Made by a program: the position numbers and the translations under genes. A stretch of DNA of 64,000 bases, taken from positions 1 through 64,000 of the forward strand of contig NZ_FOWC01000016.1 in assembly GCF_900115345.1 (NCBI RefSeq). Reading direction: 5' to 3'. The DNA is from Amycolatopsis rubida. Lineage in GTDB: Bacteria > Actinomycetota > Actinomycetes > Mycobacteriales > Pseudonocardiaceae. The notes under the pieces are model-generated. The model was not told the DNA's origin. It saw only the letters and a list, made by a program, of their open reading frames with translations, and searched no databases. Of the stretch, positions 24,945-33,858 are shown in pieces. Position 1 is the stretch's first letter. Every line of letters starts with the position of its first letter.

Positions 24945-25931
24945 TCACAACGCGGCGACCTCCGGCGCACTCCGCATCGTCGTCACCTCGGCGGCAGGCC
25001 GTCGCGCGGTCCTCCGCGCCGGCAGCCCGTACCCGATGCGCAGCAGCGTGTGCACGTGCCCCAGGCCGTGGAATGCCGCCAGCAGCTGCGCCCGCGTGGA
25101 CCGGGCCTCGAACGGCTGCGACAGGAACGAGGACGCCAAGCCTTCCGCGGTCGCGGCGAGCAGGACGCGTTCCATGATCATCCCGCCGCGGACGTCGGCC
25201 GCCGCGCCCTGGTCGCGGGTCAGCACCGCGACCAGCACCGGGTCCTGTTCGAACTGCCGCGGCGGGATCGAGCGGTTCTCGTGCGACGAGCGCAGCGACA
25301 CCACGCCGGGGACGTCGGCGGGCGGCCCGAACGCGGAGGTGGGCACGCCGTCCGGGCAGTCCGGGGCGCGGCCGGCCCACTTCGCGGTTTCCGCCTGGAA
25401 CGCCGCGTCCGTGGCCTGCTCGGTCTCCGCGCGCCGGACGAGCGCGGAGACCTGCGCGTAGTGGCCCGAGGCGTCCAGAAATTCGAGCTGGCCGCCCTCG
25501 CCCAGTGCGGCCGAACGCAGGAGTCTCCGCGCGGACACCGGCACCGGCCGATCGGACAGCGGACGCCGGTTCGTGTGCCGCCGGTAGACCGCCTCCGCGA
25601 GGCTCCGGTCCACAGTGGACGGATGAGTGTTCCCCTCGATCGAGACCACCGCAAGCAGATCGCGGTCGGTCAGGTCCGGGACGATCCGCACCCGGCCGCG
25701 CACGCCGTTGACCCGCAGGGTGAGCAGCAGATTGCACACCGCCGCGCCGCAGGACAGCCGTGCCTCGCGCCCGGCCGGGTCGGCGATCGGGAGGACCCGG
25801 TCCCGGTCGAGCCGCACCTCGATCCGGGAGCCGTCGACGACGAACCGCCACGGCTGGGTGTTCTGCGGGGACGGCGCGCGCACGGCGGCGGCGAGCGCTT
25901 GGTCGACGACGAGCGGCAGGAAAACGTTCAT
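24945..25931 (-). CDS. Acg-type nitroreductase-fold protein
   Basis: A 328-aa protein of the Acg group (M. tuberculosis Rv2032 and relatives): a nitroreductase fold whose halves are fused and which sequesters FMN. Seen are APSPQNTQPWRF at residues 19-30, CGAAVCNLLLTLRVNG, YRRHTNRRPLSDRPVP and the C-terminal HTLLRIGYGLPARRTARRP. In mycobacteria these genes are induced by hypoxia and nitric oxide through DosR. ATG 25931 follows GGAGACTGCC. A DosR-like box is 83 bases upstream. Catalysis has not been shown for the family; flavin storage is one proposal. Confidence 0.85.
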   Translation of the reverse strand: MNVFLPLVVDQALAAAVRAPSPQNTQPWRFVVDGSRIEVRLDRDRVLPIADPAGREARLSCGAAVCNLLLTLRVNGVRGRVRIVPDLTDRDLLAVVSIEGNTHPSTVDRSLAEAVYRRHTNRRPLSDRPVPVSARRLLRSAALGEGGQLEFLDASGHYAQVSALVRRAETEQATDAAFQAETAKWAGRAPDCPDGVPTSAFGPPADVPGVVSLRSSHENRSIPPRQFEQDPVLVAVLTRDQGAAADVRGGMIMERVLLAATAEGLASSFLSQPFEARSTRAQLLAAFHGLGHVHTLLRIGYGLPARRTARRPAAEVTTMRSAPEVAAL

Positions 25932-26013
25932 GGCAGTCTCCGGGTGAGGGGGCACTGAACCGAGCCTCGCTCCCGGCAGCGCCGCGAAATAGCGGAACCT
26001 GTCCCGACTTCGA

Positions 26014-26028
26014 GGGACCAACGGCCCT
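26014..26028 (-). promoter_or_regulatory. DosR-like box upstream of acg-like gene
   Basis: GGGACCAACGGCCCT shares 14 identical bases with the box at 24916 and occupies the equivalent position, 83 bases before the acg-like start. Confidence 0.55.
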
Positions 26029-26061
26029 CAGCGAACCGGATCGAAGCCCGCGAGCGCGCCA

Positions 26062-27151
26062 CTACCGCCATTCCCGCACCTCGGGCAGGTCCTCGCCGTG
26101 TTCGGTGATCCAGTGCCGGTGCCGTTCCTGCGTGCGCGTCATCCGCTGCCGCAGCGGGCCGGTCGTGGCGAGCAGTCCCGGAACCCGGTCCAGCACGTCG
26201 ATCACGAACTGGAACCGGTCCATGCGGTTGCGCACCAGCATGTCGAACGGCGTGGTCGTGGTGCCGTGTTCGGTGTAGCCGCGGACATGGAGCCCGGCGT
26301 GGTTCGTGCGGCGGTAGGCCAGGCGGTGGATCAGCCACGGGTAGCCGTGGTAGGCGAAGATCACCGGACGGTCCGGGGTGAACAGCGCGTCGAACTCCCA
26401 GTCGCTCAGTCCGTGCCGGTGCTCCGTTTCCGGCTGCAGCCACCATGTTGACCACGCGAACCGCCAGCTCCGGCAGTTCCTCTCGCAGGATCGCCGCCGC
26501 GGCGAGGATTTCCAGGGTCGGGGCGTCGCCCGCGCACGCGAGCACGACGTCCGGTTCGCGGTCCGCGTGCGTGCCGGCCCATTCCCAGATGCCCAGACCT
26601 CGTGCGCAGTGCAGTGCGGCCTCCTCGGCGTCGAGCCAGGCCGGTGTCTCGTTCTTGCCCGCGACCACCACGTTGACCAGGTCCCGGCTGCGCAGGCAGT
26701 GCGCGGCCACTTCCAGGAGCGTGTTGGTGTCCGGCGGGAAGTACGGCGCAACCGGTTCTGCCGCGTCCACTCGCGCAGCAGCGGATAGTGCGCGGCGGCG
26801 TCGGGCAGGTCCGCATGGAACGCCGTGTCGAAGCAGGCCACCACCGGCACACCCGGCAGGTCCCGGACCTGCCGGGTGACGTTCAGCGACAGCGGCTGGT
26901 GGAGCGGAGCCAGCGGGACGAGCCGGTCGGGATTCGCGACCACCTGGTCGGTTACCAGAACCGGCGTTTTCTGGCGCGCCGCCGTGGACGAACCGCACTG
27001 CCACCCCGTCCGGCCGCGGCCAGCGCTCCACGGCGTCGACGACCGCGCGGGTCATCTCGCTCTGCCAGGCCGCCCAGCCGACCGCGGCGCCATCGTGCAC
27101 GACCGCTGCCTTCAAGCTGGACGAACCAGGGTTGAGGGTCAGGATTCGCAC
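26062..27151 (-). pseudogene. Chimeric remnant: acetate kinase start joined to phosphoketolase end
   Basis: From GTG 27151 (after AGGAG) the sequence is acetate kinase: RILTLNPGSSSLKAAVV, RFVHGG, then after a shift near 26975 VLVTDQVVANPDRLVPLAPL and PVVACFDTAFHADLP. Near 26770 it changes into the C-terminal half of phosphoketolase: PPDTNTLLEVAAHCLRSRD, VNVVVAGKNETPAWLD, and after another shift GLSDWEFDALFTPDRPVIFA, RGYTEHGTTTTPFDML and a final HGEDLPEVREWR. The two enzymes act in sequence (xylulose-5-phosphate to acetyl phosphate to acetate). A deletion seems to have fused ackA' to 'xfp, with later frameshifts. No active enzyme is expected. Confidence 0.8.
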
Positions 27152-27207
27152 TGGGTTCTCCTCGCGTTCGGTGTCCCGCCCTCGACGCTAATCCGCGCGA
27201 CCCGCGG

Positions 27208-27789
27208 TCACTGCGGGCGGACGTCCGCGCTGCCGGAGTCTTTGGTCCCCAGGCGGGCGGCAGTGCGGCCCAGCCGGAGCGCCGAGACCAGGAAGAAAAT
27301 CCCGCCCAGCACCGCGTATCCGGCCACAGCGGCGAGCGACGGGTCGGGCGCGCCGGCACTGAGCGCGAAATTCGCCCCGGCCAGCACCGAGATGCCGCCG
27401 CTGAGGATCATCGGCCACTGGCCGCCCATCCCGCGCCTGCCGACGGCCACGATCAGCTGGACAAGACCGGCGGCGACCGCCCACGCACCCCACACCCGCA
27501 GCACCGCCGGGACGCCGGACGCACTGGCGATCGCGAGGCCGATGCCTGCCAGCAGGCTGATCGCGATGTTCACGGACAACCCCGCGGCACGGGACGAGCG
27601 CGCGTCCACGACCGCGGCGGCGACGTCGAACAGCGGATACGCCACGACCAGGACAACTCCGATCGGGCCGACGTGCGTCTTGGCCGTGAGAAACAGCAGC
27701 GCGGCCCAGACGACCGCGAAGGCGAACCGCACGAAGTACAGCCGGCGCAACGCCGGAGCGGTTCCGGCGGGCGAGTCAACGATGGTCAC
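27208..27789 (-). CDS. DUF308/HdeD-like membrane protein
   Basis: A 193-aa protein with about six hydrophobic helices arranged as repeated pairs, as in the DUF308 (HdeD) group. Landmarks: VRFAFAVVWAALLFL, GVVLVVAYPLFDVAAAVVD, GGQWPMILSGGISVLAGANF. Function unknown; such proteins are linked to acid or envelope stress. GTG 27789 follows GAAGGATCACC. It lies 100 bases downstream of a TetR gene on the same strand, with a possible TetR site between. Confidence 0.7.
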   Translation of the reverse strand: MTIVDSPAGTAPALRRLYFVRFAFAVVWAALLFLTAKTHVGPIGVVLVVAYPLFDVAAAVVDARSSRAAGLSVNIAISLLAGIGLAIASASGVPAVLRVWGAWAVAAGLVQLIVAVGRRGMGGQWPMILSGGISVLAGANFALSAGAPDPSLAAVAGYAVLGGIFFLVSALRLGRTAARLGTKDSGSADVRPQ

Positions 27790-27817
27790 GGTGATCCTTC
27801 CGAGAGCTGAATGAGAC

Positions 27818-27831
27818 AGAACGTTCGTTCT
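27818..27831 (-). promoter_or_regulatory. Possible TetR operator
   Basis: AGAACG-TT-CGTTCT, six-base arms with a two-base spacer, lies 29 bases upstream of the DUF308 start and 59 bases beyond the TetR stop. Size and AT-rich context suit a repressor site. Confidence 0.4.
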
Positions 27832-27889
27832 CCCTCAGCTTCTCGGCAGACCCCGAGCGGCGTCAACGCCAACCGGGCTTTCAGAAGTG

Positions 27890-28480
27890 TTACGGGCTCG
27901 CCCCGGAGCCGAGGCGGTGCCGCAGGATGCCGTCGACCCCTTGCCGGAAGGTGTCGCCGACCTCGGCCGGATCCGTCAAACAGCCCGACGCCATCGCACC
28001 GTCGCGCAGCATCACGAAATGCCGCCCCGCGGGCTCCGGTGCGGACGAACCGACCCGCGCGAACAACTCCGTGACCGTGCGGAGAAACCACTCGCGGTGG
28101 GTCAGGACCGCTTGGTGCACGGGATGTCCGGGGTCCGGGTATTCCGCCGCCGCGTTGAGAAACGCGCAGCCGCGGAAGTGCGCCGACTGGATGCTCTCGG
28201 CGATCCACTCGGCGACCGCGCGCAGGGCTTCGGCCGCGGGCGGGTGGCCGGCGAGGATGTTGCCGACCCCGGCGCGCTCCATCTCGGAGACGCCCTGGAG
28301 ATACGCGACGACGAGGTCTTCCTTGCCGGGGAAATGCCGGTACAGCGTGGCCCGGGTGACCTTCGCCTCCGCCACGATCCGGTCGACCCCGACCGAGTGG
28401 AGACCTTCGGCGTAAAAGATCCGGGTGGCCGTCGCGAGCAGCCTCGACCTCGCCTCGGACACCCGGATCTTCTGCACCAC
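27890..28480 (-). CDS. TetR-family transcriptional regulator
   Basis: A 196-aa regulator. The helix-turn-helix (about residues 10-55) reads RLLATATRIFYAEGLHSVGV ... VTRATLYRHFPGKEDLVVAYL, and the remainder includes FRGCAFLNAAAEYPDPGHPV, a pattern common in this TetR subgroup. GTG 28480 or the next GTG (28477) is the start. It precedes the DUF308 gene and probably controls it. Confidence 0.85.
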   Translation of the reverse strand: MVQKIRVSEARSRLLATATRIFYAEGLHSVGVDRIVAEAKVTRATLYRHFPGKEDLVVAYLQGVSEMERAGVGNILAGHPPAAEALRAVAEWIAESIQSAHFRGCAFLNAAAEYPDPGHPVHQAVLTHREWFLRTVTELFARVGSSAPEPAGRHFVMLRDGAMASGCLTDPAEVGDTFRQGVDGILRHRLGSGASP

Positions 28481-28512
28481 AACGGCAACGCTAGCAGAGC
28501 AAGCGGCCGGCG

Positions 28513-29685
28513 TTACCCGGCCAGATGATCGCCGATCCGGGCGAACACCGCTTCCAGCCGCGGCACCGGAACCGAAGGCGACATCACATGCGATCCGTAG
28601 TGGGCGATGACCAGCTCCCGCCCCGGACTGACCTGCAACCGTTGCCCGTGGATGCCTCGCGCGCCAAAGGTGCCGTAGCCCTCGTCCGGGACCCACCAGA
28701 AATTGTGGTAGCCGATCGGCCGCGCGGCACCGGTCGGCAGGGCGCGCCGCGCGGGCCCGGGCGGCACGGCAGTCAGGTCGGCGACGACGCGTTCCGGCAC
28801 GATCTGCTGGTCGCCGACCGTCCCGCCGCGACGCAGCATCTCCCCTGCCCGGGCGAGATCGCGCAGGGTGGCGCTGTAGCGGCCGCAGGCGATCTCCGTG
28901 CCGGTGGAATCCAGGCAGTACGCGCCGTCCTCGTCCGCGCCCAGCCGGGCCCAGACCCGTTCGCTCCACAGTTCGGCCAGGCTGACGCCGGTGACGCGGC
29001 GAAGGGCTTCGGCGACCGCCTCGGTGTTGCCGTTGTCGTAGCGGAATTCGGTTCCCGGCGGTGCGACGGCCCGCGCGGTGGCCAGATGTTCCTTGACGCT
29101 CGTGGGCCCGGTGTAGCCAGCGGGACGGGGCACGATGCCGACAGCGGCGAAATATCGTTGCGCTTCAAGGGGTTTGCAGAACGGCCGCCCACCGTAGTCC
29201 ATGACGGTGCCCATGTGCAGCAGGTGGTGGATCGTGGCGTCGCCGAACGCCGTGCCGGCGAGTTCGGGGGCATAGTGGGCCAACGGCTGATCGGCGTCGA
29301 GCACGCCCTCGTCGATCAGCAGCGCGGCGAGCAGCCCGGTCCACGACTTCGCCACCGACGCGGACAGGTGCACGTCGTGTGGCCGCATGCCGTGGAAGTA
29401 CCGTTCATAGACGATCTTCCCCCGGTGCGCCACCAGAATGGCGTCGGTTTCCGCACCGGCCAGGAACTCGCTCAGCTTGACGGGCGCTGCCCCGGCCCGC
29501 GGGGCGACGAGCAGGTTGTCCAGGTCCTCGTGGTCCTCGGGCAGATCCCGGCGCGGGCCCGCGCCGCGCCACACCCGCCGGGTCGGGCCGGTTTCCCTGG
29601 CGCGGGTCATGCCGAGACGGACAAAGGCCGGGTCGACGTAGCCGCGGCTCCAATAAGCATTGTCCACTGTATACGGATTGGTCAC
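28513..29685 (-). CDS. Beta-lactamase-fold hydrolase, NylB/esterase-like
   Basis: A 390-aa serine hydrolase of the class C beta-lactamase fold. The SxxK motif is SVAK in HLSASVAKSWTGLL and the Tyr motif is YDN in FRYDNGNTEAVAEAL; YHNFWWVPDEGYGTFGARG corresponds to the third motif region. The arrangement resembles 6-aminohexanoate-dimer hydrolase and related amidases/esterases. No signal peptide, so it is cytoplasmic. GTG 29685 overlaps the upstream MFS stop (GTGA). Last gene of the CoA-ligase operon; likely cleaves an ester or amide produced or imported by it. Confidence 0.85.
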   Translation of the reverse strand: MTNPYTVDNAYWSRGYVDPAFVRLGMTRARETGPTRRVWRGAGPRRDLPEDHEDLDNLLVAPRAGAAPVKLSEFLAGAETDAILVAHRGKIVYERYFHGMRPHDVHLSASVAKSWTGLLAALLIDEGVLDADQPLAHYAPELAGTAFGDATIHHLLHMGTVMDYGGRPFCKPLEAQRYFAAVGIVPRPAGYTGPTSVKEHLATARAVAPPGTEFRYDNGNTEAVAEALRRVTGVSLAELWSERVWARLGADEDGAYCLDSTGTEIACGRYSATLRDLARAGEMLRRGGTVGDQQIVPERVVADLTAVPPGPARRALPTGAARPIGYHNFWWVPDEGYGTFGARGIHGQRLQVSPGRELVIAHYGSHVMSPSVPVPRLEAVFARIGDHLAG

Positions 29686-31004
29686 GGTTTCTCCTTGACT
29701 GCGGCGAGTGCCGCGATGCGCCGGGCGTCGCGTTCCGGGCGGACGAAGAACAATGCGGCTACCCCGCCGGCCAGCATCAGGACCCCGGGAATGGCGAAGG
29801 CGGTGGCGAAACCGGCGGCCGGTCCGGCCGCGGACTCGACGAGCCTGCCGGTGAGATACGGCGCGAGCAGGCCGGCGACGGTGACCAGCGCGACGCTGAC
29901 CGACAGCACCGCACCCCGTTGCGCGGGCGGGCTGATCTCGCTGTTGACCGTCTGGCCGTTGGCGAAGGTGACGCCGTGGAAGCTGAACGCCACGGCGATC
30001 AGGACGATCCGCAGCGCGGGCTGCGTGACGGTCGGCAGCAGCACCATCGCCAAGCCCGCCAAGACCAGCACGCAGCCGCCGAGGATGCCGCGGGCGATCC
30101 GGCTGGGCACGCCGAGATGCAGCAGCCATTGGGTGATCGCGCCGTGCGCGAAGGTCAGGATCAGCCCGGCCACCCAGGGGATCGTGGCGATGGCGGCCGC
30201 CTCGCCCGCACTGTAGCCGAGCGCCATCTCAAGATAGGACGGCAGCCAGGCGACCATCAGCGTGGACGTCCAGTACGCGCCGAACGCGCCCACGAACCCG
30301 CCGAGCCAGGTTCCGGAGAGCAGGATCCGCCGGTAGGGGACGCGGCCTGCCGGGACCGGCGCCGCTCCGGACGGAGCGAGGTCGACCGGCCCGTCGCGGC
30401 CGATCACCAGCCACAGCAGGCACCAGACGCAGCCGACCAGGAACATCGCGAGAAACGCGGCCCGCCAGCCGAAGTGCACGATCACCACGGTGAGCAGCGG
30501 GGTCGCGATCGCCCCGCCCAGCGCGCCGCCGCCGACGATCAGCGCGCTCGGGATGTTGCGCTTGGCGTTGGGAAACCAGCTGTAGGCGGCGTGCAGCGCC
30601 ATCGGCTGCGCGGGCCCTTCGGCGGCGCCGAGCACGATCCGGCTGATCAGCAGCAGCCCGACCCCGCTCGCGGCGACCACGGACACCTGCGTCACCGCCC
30701 AGACCAGCGCGAGCGCCAGCAGGATCCACCGCGTCGAGATCCGGCTCGACGCGAACCCGACCGCCAGCGCGCACACGCTGAACAGGAAGAAGAACGCACT
30801 GGACAGCAGGCCGTACTGCGACGGGCTCAGCCCGAATTCGTGCATGATCGGGCGTGCGGCCAGCCCGAGAACGGCCTTGTCGCCGTAGTTGATCAGCATG
30901 AACAGCAGCAGCATCGCCACCACCGACCAGCGGCGCAGCCAGGCGTTCCCCGCGGTGCCGCCCGCCGGCGCGGCCGTACGCTGCCGGGTCCCGGCGGGCT
31001 TCAC
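29682..31004 (-). CDS. MFS transporter
   Basis: A 440-aa carrier with about twelve helices, of the ACS-like/Pht1 group judged from LLLFMLINYGDKAVLGLAAR and LISRIVLGAAEGPAQPMALH. Organic anion uptake is typical. GTG 31004 overlaps the acyl-CoA dehydrogenase stop, and the end overlaps the hydrolase start, so it is translated together with both. It probably imports the acid that the operon's ligase activates. Confidence 0.87.
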   Translation of the reverse strand: MKPAGTRQRTAAPAGGTAGNAWLRRWSVVAMLLLFMLINYGDKAVLGLAARPIMHEFGLSPSQYGLLSSAFFFLFSVCALAVGFASSRISTRWILLALALVWAVTQVSVVAASGVGLLLISRIVLGAAEGPAQPMALHAAYSWFPNAKRNIPSALIVGGGALGGAIATPLLTVVIVHFGWRAAFLAMFLVGCVWCLLWLVIGRDGPVDLAPSGAAPVPAGRVPYRRILLSGTWLGGFVGAFGAYWTSTLMVAWLPSYLEMALGYSAGEAAAIATIPWVAGLILTFAHGAITQWLLHLGVPSRIARGILGGCVLVLAGLAMVLLPTVTQPALRIVLIAVAFSFHGVTFANGQTVNSEISPPAQRGAVLSVSVALVTVAGLLAPYLTGRLVESAAGPAAGFATAFAIPGVLMLAGGVAALFFVRPERDARRIAALAAVKEKP

Positions 31005-32191
31005 CGCTGGGTCCCGGACGGCAGGAGCAGGGCCTTGGCAATGCCGTTCTTCTGGATCTCCGACGATCCGGTCAGCACGCGGAACATCCGCAGCCGCCGG
31101 AACAGCCACTCCACCTCCGCGCCGCGCACGAGCCCGGCCTTGCCGTGGATCTGCACCGCCTCGTCCGCGATGCGGAAGGCGTTCTCCGCCACGAACAGCT
31201 TGCACATGAACGCCTCCGTGCTCGGCTTGCTCCCGGAGTCCAATGCGGACAGTGCGTCGTAGGTCATGGCGCGGGCCGCGTAGTACGCGGTGGCCATGTC
31301 GGCGATCTTGTGCTGGATCGACTGCAGCGCCGCCAGCGGACCGCCGAACACCTGGCGGGTGCGGGCGAATTCGATGGTGAGTTCCAGCGCGCGACGGGCG
31401 TGGCCCAGCACTGTCGGGCAGTGCAGCAGCCGGTTGGTGGTGACCCGGCCGAGCCCGATGCGCAGCCCGTCCCCCACCCGGCCCAGCAGCTGCTGCGGGC
31501 CGACACAACAGTTGTCGAGGATGATGTCGGACTCGATGTGCTGGCCGGACATCGGAACCTCCCCGTCGGCGACCGTGCAGCCCGGCGAGTCCAGATCGAC
31601 CAGGAACGCCGAGTAGCTCTCGTCCTCCCCCGCCATCCGGGCGACCAGCACGGAGAAATCGGCGATCGGACCCGCCGAGGAGAACACCTTGTGGCCGCTG
31701 ATCCGCCAGCCGTCGCCCTCCGGGGTCGCCGTGGTGCGCATGGCCCGCACATCCGACCCGGCATTGGTTTCGGTCAGCGAGAAGCAGCACGCGCGCTCCC
31801 CGCGGACGAGCGGCAGCAAATACCGCTCGCGCTGCTCCTCGGTAGCCGTGGCGAAGATCGCGCCCGCGCGCAGCGGACCGCCGAGGTCGCCGAGCACGCA
31901 GTGGTAAAGGATCCGCCCGGACGCGCCGACCTCCTCCTTGAGCGCGGCCAGTTCGGTGTAGCTCAGGTCGAGGCCGCCGTACTCGCCGGGCAGGTGGACC
32001 CCGTAGAAACCCAGCTCCCGGCAGCGTTTCCAGACCGGTTCGATCACGGCCCGGGCCAACGGGGTCTCCGGGGTCAGCCCGAGCGTGGCCTCGTACTCGG
32101 CGAGTTCGCCCGACAGGTATTCGCGCAACCGGCCGACAAGCTCAGCGAGCCGCGGGTTGTCGTCGTAAGCCGGGGCAAGGGTGAAGGACAT
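31001..32191 (-). CDS. Acyl-CoA dehydrogenase
   Basis: A 396-aa flavoprotein of the acyl-CoA dehydrogenase family. Seen are GVHLPGEYGGLDLSYTELAA, the FAD-contacting CCFSLTETNAGSDVRAMRT, GHKVFSSAGP, and near the C-terminus QIHGKAGLVRGAEVEWLFRR with LTGSSEIQKNGIAKALL. It oxidises the alpha-beta bond of an acyl-CoA; specificity unknown. ATG 32191 follows GAGGAGG. It lies 11 bases downstream of the CoA ligase. Confidence 0.9.
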   Translation of the reverse strand: MSFTLAPAYDDNPRLAELVGRLREYLSGELAEYEATLGLTPETPLARAVIEPVWKRCRELGFYGVHLPGEYGGLDLSYTELAALKEEVGASGRILYHCVLGDLGGPLRAGAIFATATEEQRERYLLPLVRGERACCFSLTETNAGSDVRAMRTTATPEGDGWRISGHKVFSSAGPIADFSVLVARMAGEDESYSAFLVDLDSPGCTVADGEVPMSGQHIESDIILDNCCVGPQQLLGRVGDGLRIGLGRVTTNRLLHCPTVLGHARRALELTIEFARTRQVFGGPLAALQSIQHKIADMATAYYAARAMTYDALSALDSGSKPSTEAFMCKLFVAENAFRIADEAVQIHGKAGLVRGAEVEWLFRRLRMFRVLTGSSEIQKNGIAKALLLPSGTQR

Positions 32192-32202
32192 GCGGGACCT
32201 CC

Positions 32203-33747
32203 TCAGTGGACTTTCCGGGCTTCGCCCGCCCAATACCGGTCCCGCACCGCGCGCCGGTCGATCTTGCCGTTGCGGTTCACCGGGAGTTCCTCGGCGAAAT
32301 CGACCGAGCGGGGTTTCTTGATGCGCGCCAATCGTTCCGCGCAGAACTCGATCAGTTCCTCGGCAGTGACGTCCGAGCGGCGGACGACAACCGCCTTCAC
32401 CGCTTCGCCCCACTTCTCGTCGGGCACGCCCACCACGCACGCCTCGGAAACGGCGGGATGCTCGTAGAGGACGGATTCCACTTCGGTGCAGAAGATGTTG
32501 TAGCCGCCGGAGATGATCATGTCCTTCTTGCGGTCCACAATGAACAGATACCCGTCGGCGCGCAGGTAGCCGATGTCGCCGGTGTACACCCAGCCGTCGC
32601 GGAACGTCTCCGCGGACAGCTCCGGTTCGTGCCAGTACTCCGTCACGCAGTCCGGACCGCGCACCACCACCTCGCCGAGTTCCCCGGCGGGCACCGGACG
32701 GCCTTCGTCGTCGACCACCCGGACCTCGGAGTCGAACAACGGCCGCCCCGCCGAGGACAGCAACTCCGCGTCCTCCTCGATCCCGCGGACCACGTCTTCG
32801 CAGGTCAGCACCGTGACGCCGCTGGTGGTCTCGCCCTGGCCGTACCCCTGCATCACCACCGGACCGAACGCCGCCACCGCGTCCCGCAACCGCTGCGGCG
32901 ACACCGGCGCGCCACCCACCCGAAGGCAACGAAGCGAGGACAGGTCGGCGGTGTGGACGGCGGGATGCGACAACACCATGTTCAGCATCACCGGCACCAG
33001 GAACGTCGAGGTGATCCGCTCCTTCTCGACTGCCGCCAAAAACTCCACCGCGTCGAAGCGCGGCAGCACCACCGCGGTCGCCCCGCGGGAAAAGGCCGCC
33101 AGCAAACCCATTCCGGTGGCGTGCGTGATCGGACCCGCCGCCAGGTACGTTTCCGAGGCGGACGGCGCGCCTTCCGGGCTCATCAACCGCTTGCGCAGGT
33201 TCGCCAGCCGGTTTCCGTTCGTCTGCACCGCGGCCTTGAGCTTCCCGGTGGACCCGGACGTGAAGTGCAGGACCGACGGATCGTCCGCACTCACCTCGAC
33301 CGCGACCGGCTCGGGCGACCCCGCCGCCAGCACGTCGGCGTAGGACCGCGCATCCGGCGTGCGGCCGTCGTAGTCGATCAGCGCGCACGAAGTCCCGGCA
33401 GCCGCTTTCTGCGCCGCTTCGGCGTGCTCGGCATCGACCAGCAGCACTCGCACGTCCGCGTCCGCCAGGATGTGCTCGACCTCGCCCGCGGACAGCCGCG
33501 CGCTGATCGGCACGCGCAGGAACCCGCCCTTGTAACAAGCGATCTCGGTCTCCACCAGCTCCGCGCTGTTGCCGGAGAAGGTGGCGACTGCCTGCCCGGG
33601 CTCGACGCCGGACGCGAGCAGCGCGGACGCCAGCCGGTTCGTCCGCTCCTCCAGCTCGCGGTAGGACCACCGCCGCTCGCCGCACACCAGCGCCTGCTGA
33701 TCGGGCCAGAACGTGCTGGCACGGGTGACATAGCTGCCCAGGTTCAC
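32203..33747 (-). CDS. AMP-forming acyl-CoA ligase
   Basis: A 514-aa adenylate-forming enzyme. Motifs: HFTSGSTGKLKAA (P-loop-like), GYGQGETTSG, GWVYTGDIGYLRADGYLFIV, DRKKDMIISGGYNIF and the catalytic Lys in NRNGKIDRRA. The P-loop variant (SGSTGKLK rather than SGTTGxPK) is slightly unusual. Converts a carboxylic acid to its CoA thioester for the downstream dehydrogenase. GTG 33747 follows AGGGAG. First gene of a four-gene operon and divergent from a TetR regulator. Confidence 0.9.
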   Translation of the reverse strand: MNLGSYVTRASTFWPDQQALVCGERRWSYRELEERTNRLASALLASGVEPGQAVATFSGNSAELVETEIACYKGGFLRVPISARLSAGEVEHILADADVRVLLVDAEHAEAAQKAAAGTSCALIDYDGRTPDARSYADVLAAGSPEPVAVEVSADDPSVLHFTSGSTGKLKAAVQTNGNRLANLRKRLMSPEGAPSASETYLAAGPITHATGMGLLAAFSRGATAVVLPRFDAVEFLAAVEKERITSTFLVPVMLNMVLSHPAVHTADLSSLRCLRVGGAPVSPQRLRDAVAAFGPVVMQGYGQGETTSGVTVLTCEDVVRGIEEDAELLSSAGRPLFDSEVRVVDDEGRPVPAGELGEVVVRGPDCVTEYWHEPELSAETFRDGWVYTGDIGYLRADGYLFIVDRKKDMIISGGYNIFCTEVESVLYEHPAVSEACVVGVPDEKWGEAVKAVVVRRSDVTAEELIEFCAERLARIKKPRSVDFAEELPVNRNGKIDRRAVRDRYWAGEARKVH

Positions 33748-33771
33748 GCCGACTCCCTGTTTTCCGTCAGA

Positions 33772-33805
33772 TTGACCAATGCTGAACACTGTGTCTATTA
33801 ACAGT
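33772..33805. promoter_or_regulatory. Divergent promoter and possible TetR site
   Basis: In the 111-base gap between the CoA ligase and TetR genes, TTGACC (33772) and TATTAA (33796) are spaced by 18 bases for the plus strand. An interrupted inverted repeat ACTGT...ACAGT (33788-33805) covers this -10. TTGACA on the minus strand (33816-33811) could be the -35 of the ligase operon, but its -10 is weak. Confidence 0.4.
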
Positions 33806-33858
33806 CGCGGTGTCAACAGTTCGCTACACTCGGGCCGGCAACGACCGAAGGGGGCCTC

